NCBI GenBank assembly: GCA_015657435.1
Contig: JADLKH010000003.1
Span: 586,981-592,229, forward strand
Source: Synergistales bacterium
GTDB lineage: Bacteria; Synergistota; Synergistia; Synergistales; 79-D21
DNA length: 5,249 nucleotides
Reading direction: 5' to 3'
A program made the translations under genes and the position numbers. The notes under the pieces are model-generated. The model searched no databases. It saw only the letters and a program-made list of their open reading frames with translations, and had not been told where the DNA came from. Shown here piece by piece: positions 1-5,249 of this stretch (its first letter is position 1; the number at the start of each line of letters is the position of its first letter).

Positions 1-1467
1 GGGCTTGTGGCCAATGTTCCGGTATCCGCGGCCCGTGTCCTCTTTCCGGGCCATCCCGTCGTGGCGGTGGACGTCTCCAGCGGGTTGAAGGGGCGGGAAG
101 AGATCCGTTCGGTAGTCGACGTCATCGAGCAGATGACGACTTTCATGACCACCCAGAACGTATCGAGGGAACTGGCGGGAGCGGATCTGGTGATCCACCC
201 CGATACGAAGGGCGTGGCTCTCCTTTCGGCGTCGTCGGTGCCGCAGGTGATCGACAAGGGACGAATGGCCGCCAGGGAGGCCCTGCCGAAACTCGTTGAA
301 ATCGCTTCGGGCGCTCCGCCTGCAAAACCCGCCGCGGCGCACGCCGCAGATGTCTGCTGCGTGGAAGTGATCGGCATTTCGTCTGAGCGCAGGGACGACC
401 TGCTGGGCGGGACGGAGTCGTGGGTGGGGCAAGAGCCGGATCCGGAGGCGATCAGCAGGGTCGCGGAGCGTCTCCGGAAGGAGGGGGATTTTGCGACGGT
501 CGACGTGGCCATGGAAGAACGGGAAAACGGGACGGCCGTCGTTTTCAACATCCAGAAGAAAGCCCCTTACGAGGTCGAGCTCGGGGGGTATACCACGAAT
601 GTCTCGACCGCGGAAAGGGCGGTGAGCCTGCAGGCCGTCAGGCGGGATCTTTCCTCCGACGGGGATCTGCTCTGGCTGGGACTCGAGATCGCCGAAGACT
701 GGGGGGCGTCCGTACGATATCTGACCCCATCGAGGAGGAATGCCCGCTGGGAGGGGATCCTCTCGGCGAGGCACAGGGAGATCACGCCTTCAAACGCTCC
801 CGACGCGGAGTGGGAGCGGTATGCCCTGACGCTGTACCGGACCCGGGTTCTGGGGAAATGGCAGTTCGGATGGGGAGGAACCTTCGAGGAACTGGACAGC
901 CCGGGAGGGCTCGACGACGGTTTCTCCTGGGGACCGGCCTTCTACGTCGTTTATGACGGGCTTGACGAACCCCTTGATCCGATGGAGGGAGCCCGGTGGA
1001 AGGTCCGGGGCTGGTGGCGCAACGGAGAAACTCTCCTCCTGCGGACCGAAGGCCTCTGGGTCCATTCGTTTTCACCCCACTGGCGCCTGCTGTTGTCCGG
1101 AGGCGTGGAGGCCGGGGAGGCGTCGAACCCCGCGACGGCGGCGTGGCTCGGGGGCAGCGACGACCTTCTGGGGCACGGAGACCGGCCTGTCTTGGGGGAC
1201 GGAGCGGCGTGGACCCGCCTGGTTTTCCGGCGGGTTCTGGAACGCAGCTGGTGGGGATCGATGAACGTCGATCTTTTCGCGGCCGCGGGAACCACGTTCG
1301 ACTCGGGATGGTCGAGCGAGGAGAGTCTCTGGGAAGCGGGGGTGTCTCTTTCCTTCCCGAACAACTTCCTGGGGGGCACCCTGTTCCTTCTCTACAACGA
1401 CGAAAGCGAAGTGCGCTGGGGCTTTTCTCTGGGGCGCCCGATGCCGGTCAGGGACCCGCTTCCCTGA
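1..1467 (+). CDS. Patatin-like phospholipase with outer-membrane beta-barrel (type Vd autotransporter-like), 5'-truncated by the window
   Basis: The frame is open from base 1 to TGA at 1465-1467, giving 488 residues of a longer protein. Numbering from the first codon, residues 1-30 (GLVANVPV, then VVAVDVS) match the patatin block after the catalytic Asp, which in D-G-[AG]-L-V-N-x-x-P would sit two codons before the window. Residues about 60-105 (ADLVIHP, later VIDKGRMAAREAL) look like the end of the patatin domain. An Ala/Pro linker (about 104-116) leads to a POTRA-like segment (about 118-190), then about 295 residues rich in alternating aromatic and polar strands with Gly/Asp turns, as in a Bac_surface_Ag/Omp85-type barrel. 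This order is that of PlpD and FplA, lipid hydrolases exported by their own barrel. The signal peptide, oxyanion glycines and GxSxG serine are off-window, so activity cannot be judged. The GTG at 7 is an internal Val, not a start. No terminator follows the stop. Confidence 0.85.
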   Translation, partial: GLVANVPVSAARVLFPGHPVVAVDVSSGLKGREEIRSVVDVIEQMTTFMTTQNVSRELAGADLVIHPDTKGVALLSASSVPQVIDKGRMAAREALPKLVEIASGAPPAKPAAAHAADVCCVEVIGISSERRDDLLGGTESWVGQEPDPEAISRVAERLRKEGDFATVDVAMEERENGTAVVFNIQKKAPYEVELGGYTTNVSTAERAVSLQAVRRDLSSDGDLLWLGLEIAEDWGASVRYLTPSRRNARWEGILSARHREITPSNAPDAEWERYALTLYRTRVLGKWQFGWGGTFEELDSPGGLDDGFSWGPAFYVVYDGLDEPLDPMEGARWKVRGWWRNGETLLLRTEGLWVHSFSPHWRLLLSGGVEAGEASNPATAAWLGGSDDLLGHGDRPVLGDGAAWTRLVFRRVLERSWWGSMNVDLFAAAGTTFDSGWSSEESLWEAGVSLSFPNNFLGGTLFLLYNDESEVRWGFSLGRPMPVRDPLP

Positions 1468-1482
1468 GAGGGTTCCGTCCAC

Positions 1483-1512
1483 TTGCCCATTTCGACGTAT
1501 TGAGGCTAAAAT
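1483..1512 (+). promoter_or_regulatory. Putative sigma70-type promoter of proS
   Basis: TTGCCC at 1483-1488 (4 of 6 to consensus) and TAAAAT at 1507-1512 (5 of 6) are separated by 18 bases in the 90-base gap before proS. This is the most AT-rich spot in the gap. The predicted transcript start is near 1519, giving a leader of about 40 bases. Inferred from consensus match only; readthrough from the patatin gene remains possible because no terminator separates them. Confidence 0.4.
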
Positions 1513-1517
1513 GTCAC

Positions 1518-1540
1518 TCGTTCGCCCGTTCGGCGAACGA
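1518..1540 (+). promoter_or_regulatory. Perfect 9-bp hairpin in the proS leader
   Basis: TCGTTCGCC at 1518-1526 is exactly complementary to GGCGAACGA at 1532-1540, with a 5-base loop. No T-run follows, so it is not a standard terminator. It lies between the putative -10 and the Shine-Dalgarno sequence without covering the latter. It could stabilise the 5' end of the proS mRNA or be a DNA operator just downstream of the promoter. An alternative smaller stem (CGTTC 1527-1531 with GAACG 1535-1539) uses the same right arm. The structure is seen in the sequence; the role is inferred. Confidence 0.5.
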
Positions 1541-1557
1541 CGATTGGAGGGGTCTTC

Positions 1558-2997
1558 ATGGCACGGAACATCACGCCGAAGGAAAAGGACTTTTCGCAGT
1601 GGTACCTGGACGTGATCAAGGCGGCCTCGCTGGCCGACTACGCGCCCGTCAGAGGCTGCATGGTGATCAGGCCGGACGGATACGCCGTCTGGGAATCGAT
1701 CATGTCGGAGATGGACCGGCGGTTCAAGGAAACCGGCCACGTCAACGCCTATTTCCCCCTCCTGATCCCGAATTCCTTTCTGGAGAAGGAAAAGGAACAC
1801 GTCGAGGGTTTTGCGCCGGAATGTGCGGTCGTGACCCACGCCGGCGGGGAGGAACTCGAAGAGCCTCTCGTTGTCCGCCCGACTTCGGAAACCGTCATTG
1901 GCTACATGTACAGCAAGTGGGTTCAATCCTGGCGCGACCTGCCCCTCCTGATCAACCAGTGGTGCAACGTCATGCGCTGGGAAATGAGGCCGCGCCTGTT
2001 TCTCCGGACCTCGGAGTTCCTCTGGCAGGAGGGGCATACCGCACACGCATCGAGGTCCGAGGCGATGGAAGAAACCCTGAAGATGCTCGAAGTCTACCGC
2101 GGCTTCATGGAGGAGATCCTCGCCCTGCCGGTGACCCCCGGTGAGAAATCGGAAGGGGAACGGTTCCCCGGCGCGGACAACACCTACACCTGCGAGGCCA
2201 TGATGAGCGACCGGAAGGCCCTGCAGGCGGGAACAAGCCATTTCCTGGGCCAGAATTTCGCGAAGGCCTTCGACATCAAGTTCCAGAACCAGGCCGGAGA
2301 GCTCGAGTTCGCCTGGACGACAAGCTGGGGTACTTCGACGCGAATGATCGGAGCCGTGATCATGGCCCATTCCGATGACGACGGGTTGATCCTTCCTCCC
2401 CGCCTGGCTCCCGTGAAGGCGGTCATCCTTCCGATTTCCACGGACACGGAAAGGCTGGAAAAGGAAATTCTCCCGAAGGCAAGGGAAATCGCTGCCGAAC
2501 TCAACCGGATCCTCGGTCCGATGGCGGTCCGGGTCGACACGGACTTCCACCTCCGGCCGGGGGACAGGTTCTTCCGGCACCTCCAGAAGGGCGTTCCGCT
2601 TCGCCTCGAGCTGGGGGAGCGCGAAATGGAGGCGGGAAGGGTGAGAGCGGTCCGGCGCGACACGGCGGACAAGTCGGACGTCCCCTGGGAATCCGTGGCG
2701 GCCGAAATCCCCGCTCTCCTCGACGCCATTCAGAAGAACCTTTTCGAAAAGGCCCTGGCTTTCCGGGATGCCAACACCCGGCATGCCGCCTCCTTCGAGG
2801 AGATGAAGGCCATGATTGAAGACGGCGGGGGATTCGTGACCGCTTTCTTTGCGGGGGACCGTTCGGACGAGAAGGCGATCAAGGAAGCCACGGGAGCGAC
2901 CGTGCGCTGTTTCCCGCTTTCCGACGAGCGGACGGGAACCTGTTTCTTCACGGGCCGGGAAGGCGCTAAACTCGCGATTTTCGCGCGGGCCTACTAG
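1558..2997 (+). CDS. proS: Prolyl-tRNA synthetase, type 3 (archaeal/eukaryotic-like)
   Basis: This cytoplasmic class II enzyme charges tRNA-Pro with proline using ATP. Its 479 residues match the short type 3 form, which lacks the editing insertion of E. coli-type ProS. Motif 1 is around FPLLIPNSFL (66-75). RPTSE (107-111) is followed by motif 2, with R140, E142 and RTSEFLWQEGHTAH (150-163). TCEAMM (211-216) and GTSHFLGQNF (225-234) precede motif 3 (258-282, with GTSTRMIGA and the final Arg). The anticodon-binding domain spans about 285-385 and includes KGVPLRLELG (344-353). The C-terminal domain ends in the typical ARAY. Only one (C462) of the four zinc-ligand cysteines known in Thermus ProRS is kept; the others align with A432, D437 and T465. 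The ATG start is supported by GGAGGGG at 1546-1552, 5 bases upstream, and by a typical N-terminus (ITPKEKDFSQWYLDVI). It appears monocistronic, with its own promoter and terminator. Confidence 0.97.
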   Translation: MARNITPKEKDFSQWYLDVIKAASLADYAPVRGCMVIRPDGYAVWESIMSEMDRRFKETGHVNAYFPLLIPNSFLEKEKEHVEGFAPECAVVTHAGGEELEEPLVVRPTSETVIGYMYSKWVQSWRDLPLLINQWCNVMRWEMRPRLFLRTSEFLWQEGHTAHASRSEAMEETLKMLEVYRGFMEEILALPVTPGEKSEGERFPGADNTYTCEAMMSDRKALQAGTSHFLGQNFAKAFDIKFQNQAGELEFAWTTSWGTSTRMIGAVIMAHSDDDGLILPPRLAPVKAVILPISTDTERLEKEILPKAREIAAELNRILGPMAVRVDTDFHLRPGDRFFRHLQKGVPLRLELGEREMEAGRVRAVRRDTADKSDVPWESVAAEIPALLDAIQKNLFEKALAFRDANTRHAASFEEMKAMIEDGGGFVTAFFAGDRSDEKAIKEATGATVRCFPLSDERTGTCFFTGREGAKLAIFARAY

Positions 2998-3024
2998 GAA
3001 TAAGCCGTTTTTCGACGAACCTTG

Positions 3025-3064
3025 GGGGAGAGGACCGGGCGTGTGCCCGATCCTCTCCCCTTTT
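3025..3064 (+). terminator. Rho-independent terminator after proS
   Basis: GGGGAGAGGA (3025-3034) pairs with TCCTCTCCCC (3051-3060), and CGGGC (3036-3040) with GCCCG (3045-3049). A single C-A mismatch separates the two helices and a GTGT loop closes them. TTTT follows at 3061-3064. It lies 27 bases after the proS stop. The U-tract is short but the 15-bp stem is very strong. It should separate proS from the macro-ppk unit. Confidence 0.85.
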
Positions 3065-3080
3065 CCGTCGCCAAAGCGTT

Positions 3081-3111
3081 TCACGGCCTGGCGCCCGAAT
3101 TGAAATATAAT
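3081..3111 (+). promoter_or_regulatory. Putative promoter of the macro-ppk operon
   Basis: A perfect TATAAT at 3106-3111 sits in an AT-rich patch between the proS terminator and the macro gene, 41 bases before its ATG. No good -35 box is present at normal spacing. The nearest candidates, TCACGG (3081-3086, 19-base spacer) or TTTCAC (3079-3084, 21-base spacer), are poor. The start would be near 3118. A weak or activator-dependent promoter is one reading, coincidence another; its position after a terminator favours a real promoter. Confidence 0.45.
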
Positions 3112-3152
3112 CAAAGGGAAGGAAAAATCCCTTTTGCGGGGGGGAGACCGAA

Positions 3153-3710
3153 ATGGCACGCGAAAGCCTGTGGGGACGAACCGTCATCCGAATTGTCATG
3201 GGCGACATCACCCTTTACGACGGCGATGCCGTGGTGAACGCCGCGAACAACGAATTCTGGATGGGTGCGGGCGTAGCCGGCGCGATCAAGAGAAAAGGCG
3301 GCCAGGCCATTGAAACGGAAGCCATGGCGGGCGGACCGGTTTCTCCCGGTGAGGTTCGGGTCACCGGAGCGGGTCGGCTGGATGTCCGGTTTGTGCTGCA
3401 TGCCGCCGTGATGGCCCAGGATCTTGTGACCAGCGAGCCGTTCATCCGCCTTGCGACGCGAAACGCTCTTGTCCGGGCGGATGAGGTCGGAGCCGCGAGG
3501 ATTGCCTTCCCGGCCCTCGGGACGGGTGTCGGAGGGTTTCCGATCGCAGACTGTGCGCGTGCAATGCTGAAGGAGATCCATCTCTACCTGTCCGAAACTT
3601 CAGAGTCGAAGCTTCGGGAAATCGTTTTCTTCCTCTTCGGGGAGGAAACCGCCGCCGTTTTCGGAGAAACTCTGGAGAGGTTCGCGGAGCGGGAAAGCGG
3701 GAAGGCGTGA
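3153..3710 (+). CDS. Macro-domain (ADP-ribose-binding) protein
   Basis: A 185-residue single-domain protein of the macro (Appr-1-p processing) family, which binds ADP-ribose and often hydrolyses ADP-ribosyl esters or O-acetyl-ADP-ribose. GDIT (17-20) supplies the Asp that contacts adenine in AF1521-like domains. VVNAANN (27-33) is the signature binding segment, and GAGVAGAIK (38-46) the first phosphate/ribose loop. LHAAVM (82-87) is a core strand, and FPALGTGVGGFP (119-130) the second loop. Where MacroD-type hydrolases have a catalytic Asp (GVDGAI), this protein has Ala42, as in the AF1521-like branch (GVAYAI), so MacroD-type catalysis should not be assumed. No signal peptide is seen, so it is probably cytoplasmic. 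The ATG at 3153 is chosen because GGGGAG lies 6 bases upstream (3141-3146) and because the next Met (16) would remove the first beta strand. The gene ends 4 bases before ppk, implying one operon. Confidence 0.92.
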   Translation: MARESLWGRTVIRIVMGDITLYDGDAVVNAANNEFWMGAGVAGAIKRKGGQAIETEAMAGGPVSPGEVRVTGAGRLDVRFVLHAAVMAQDLVTSEPFIRLATRNALVRADEVGAARIAFPALGTGVGGFPIADCARAMLKEIHLYLSETSESKLREIVFFLFGEETAAVFGETLERFAERESGKA

Positions 3711-3714
3711 AGCG

Positions 3715-5249
3715 ATGACCGGCCCCAAGCGAGCGAAGGCCAGGATCAAGGGAAAGAAACCGCAGGATGCGGCCATCGTCTTGCAGCCGATGGCGGAGAA
3801 AGCCTACCCGGTGCCCGCGAAACCGGATGAAGCGCTTGAGGATCCGAGCCTGTATTTCAACCGGGAACTGAACTGGATCGAGTTCAACCGGAGAGTCCTG
3901 GAAGAGGCTCTTGATCCTTCCGTGCCTTTGTTGGAACGAGTCAGGTTCCTGGCGATCTTTTCGACGAACCTGGACGAGTTCTTCATGATCCGTGTGGCCG
4001 GTTTGCTGCGTCAGCTCAACCTGGGTGTCCTGGAGGCTCCTCCCGACCGGATGACGCCCACGGAGCAACTGGTCCGGGTCAGGAAGGCTCTGAAGCCGAT
4101 CCTGGCGCTGCAGCTCGAAGCCTGGAAGAAGGATGTCCACCCAAGGCTTTTCGCAGAGGGGATCCGCATCCATCACTACGAAGACCTGGAGGCTGGGGCC
4201 CGGAAACTGCTGAACGCCTATTTCAGGGAAGAGATCTTTCCCACCCTGACCCCGCTGGCGTTCGACGCGGGACATCCCTTCCCCCACATTTCGAGTCTCA
4301 GTCTGAACCTGGCTGTCACGCTGAAAGGTCCGAAAGGGGTGGAACGCTTTGCCCGGGTGAAGATTCCCACGATTTTCCCCCGGCTGCTGAGGGTTCCTGA
4401 TGAGGGGCGGGGGAACCGGTTCAACCGGATGGGCATGACGGATCCGCTGAACAACGACTTCGTGTGGATCGAGGAGGTTGTGGCGGCCAACCTCGATCTT
4501 TTGTTCCCGGGGCTTCCCGTGACATCGGCGCATCCCTTCCGTGTGATCCGCGATGCCGACTTCGAGATCGAGGACGACGAAGCCCCGGATCTTCTGACGG
4601 TGATGGAGGAAAACGTCGAGCAGCGGCAGTTCGGGGTACCGGTATGCCTGGCCTTCGACAAGGCGATGCCGGCCAAGGTGAAGCGGGTCCTCATCGAAAA
4701 TCTGAGGGTGGGACCCTGTCAGGTCTATTCCGTCGAGGGACCGCTCGGGATGGGGGACCTCATGGAGCTTTTCTCCCTCGATCGCCCTCCCCTGAAGGAA
4801 GCCCCGTTCGCCCCTTCCCTGCCGGAAGCGCTGCACAAGTCGCCGGATGTTTTCGCAGCGATCCGCAAAAGGGACATCCTTCTTTTCCATCCCTACGACA
4901 GTTTCAGACCGGTGGTGGATTTCCTGTCGGCGGCCGCGCGGGACCCCGATGTGCTGGCCATCAAGCAGACGCTTTACCGGGTCGGGAAGAACGCTCCCAT
5001 CGTCGAAGCGCTTCTTGAGGCAAGGGAATCCGGTAAACAGGTCATGGCCATGGTGGAGCTGAAGGCCCGTTTCGACGAGGAAAACAACATCCAGTGGGCC
5101 CGAGAGCTGGAGCGGGCGGGCGTCCATGTCGTCTACGGGGTTCTCGGCCTCAAATGCCACGCCAAGGCGCTTCTGGTGGTGCGGAGGGAAGAGGGAGGGA
5201 TTCGACGCTACGTTCACCTCGGAACGGGCAACTACAATGCGGTGACGGC
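3715..5249 (+). CDS. ppk: Polyphosphate kinase 1, 3' end beyond the window
   Basis: PPK1 reversibly transfers the gamma phosphate of ATP to inorganic polyphosphate. The 511 complete codons here cover the N-terminal, head and first catalytic domains of a protein usually near 700 residues. SLYFNRELNWIEFNRRVL (45-62) and STNLDEFFMIRVAG (83-96) are the N-terminal hallmarks; N85 matches the nucleotide-contacting Asn of E. coli PPK. HPFPHISSLSLNL (187-199) belongs to the head domain. The catalytic region shows FHPYDSF (391-397), IKQTLYRVG (416-424), VELKARFDEENNIQWA (447-462) and LKCHAKALLVV (479-489). H482 matches the autophosphorylated His435 of E. coli, and R422 and R452 match its Mg/phosphate-site arginines. 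HLGTGNYN (501-508) follows. About 44 Lys/Pro/Ala-rich residues precede the conserved core. The ATG at 3715 lies 4 bases after the macro-gene stop, with GGAAGG at 3700-3705 (9-base spacing), suggesting translational coupling. A later start inside the extension, such as Met26, cannot be excluded. Confidence 0.96.
   Translation, partial: MTGPKRAKARIKGKKPQDAAIVLQPMAEKAYPVPAKPDEALEDPSLYFNRELNWIEFNRRVLEEALDPSVPLLERVRFLAIFSTNLDEFFMIRVAGLLRQLNLGVLEAPPDRMTPTEQLVRVRKALKPILALQLEAWKKDVHPRLFAEGIRIHHYEDLEAGARKLLNAYFREEIFPTLTPLAFDAGHPFPHISSLSLNLAVTLKGPKGVERFARVKIPTIFPRLLRVPDEGRGNRFNRMGMTDPLNNDFVWIEEVVAANLDLLFPGLPVTSAHPFRVIRDADFEIEDDEAPDLLTVMEENVEQRQFGVPVCLAFDKAMPAKVKRVLIENLRVGPCQVYSVEGPLGMGDLMELFSLDRPPLKEAPFAPSLPEALHKSPDVFAAIRKRDILLFHPYDSFRPVVDFLSAAARDPDVLAIKQTLYRVGKNAPIVEALLEARESGKQVMAMVELKARFDEENNIQWARELERAGVHVVYGVLGLKCHAKALLVVRREEGGIRRYVHLGTGNYNAVT

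Noticed and set aside
7..9. GTG as a start codon for the first gene
   Set aside because: The frame is open back to base 1, and residues there continue the conserved patatin block after the catalytic Asp, so this is an internal Val.
1518..1540. Leader hairpin as a terminator of the patatin gene
   Set aside because: No T-run follows the stem (it continues CGATTGG), so intrinsic termination on the plus strand is unlikely.
996..2144. Plus-strand open frame of 382 codons bridging the patatin gene and proS in another frame
   Set aside because: It overlaps two real genes out of frame, and its product has shadow-frame composition with no family motifs.
3113..3134. AAAGGGA / TCCCTTT inverted repeat (7 bp, 8-base loop) before the macro gene
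   Set aside because: The left arm overlaps the predicted transcript start, the stem is weak and the region is purine-rich; most likely chance.
1072..3159. Very long open frame on the minus strand (695 codons) across the patatin end, proS and the start of the macro gene
   Set aside because: It is antisense to genes with clear family motifs, and its translation is Arg/Pro/His-rich with no recognisable domain. Long antisense frames are common in GC-rich coding DNA.
3267..3290. GVAGAI in place of GVDGAI in the macro domain as a novel catalytic loss
   Set aside because: Ala here is shared with the AF1521-like branch, and the WMG-GVAGAIK pattern is familiar from prokaryotic macro proteins, so it is a subfamily trait rather than a new lesion.
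3442..5217. Long minus-strand open frame (591 codons) opposite ppk
   Set aside because: The plus strand encodes unmistakable PPK1 here. The antisense product is low-complexity, rich in Arg, Gly and Pro, and has no supported start signal.

Overview
The window comes from a GC-rich (by eye near 60%) diderm bacterium. All supported genes lie on the plus strand. An outer-membrane beta-barrel protein points to a Gram-negative envelope. The short archaeal/eukaryotic-like prolyl-tRNA synthetase occurs in scattered bacterial phyla. The combination would fit Synergistota or a similar lineage, but this placement is a weak inference.

Layout: (1) positions 1-1467 hold the 3' part of a patatin-like phospholipase fused to a POTRA-like segment and an outer-membrane barrel, a type Vd (PlpD/FplA-like) architecture; its catalytic serine region lies outside the window. 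(2) A 90-base gap carries a plausible promoter and a perfect 9-bp hairpin placed almost exactly where the transcript should begin. (3) proS, complete at 1558-2997, is a type 3 prolyl-tRNA synthetase, followed by a strong rho-independent terminator at 3025-3064. (4) After a TATAAT-containing promoter region, a complete macro-domain (ADP-ribose-binding) gene at 3153-3710 is followed, with a 4-base gap, by ppk (polyphosphate kinase 1), which starts at 3715 and runs off the end of the window.

There appear to be at least two transcription units after the patatin gene: proS alone between its own promoter and terminator, and a macro-ppk operon with likely translational coupling. Aminoacylation is housekeeping. 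The macro-ppk pair places an ADP-ribose-binding or hydrolysing protein beside a polyphosphate-making enzyme, which hints at a shared stress or nucleotide role, but adjacency is the only evidence.

I see no mobile element, CRISPR array, tRNA or rRNA, and no convincing undescribed system. The points most worth a second look are the near-complete loss of the zinc-binding cysteines in ProS, the 5'-terminal hairpin of its leader, and the macro-ppk coupling.
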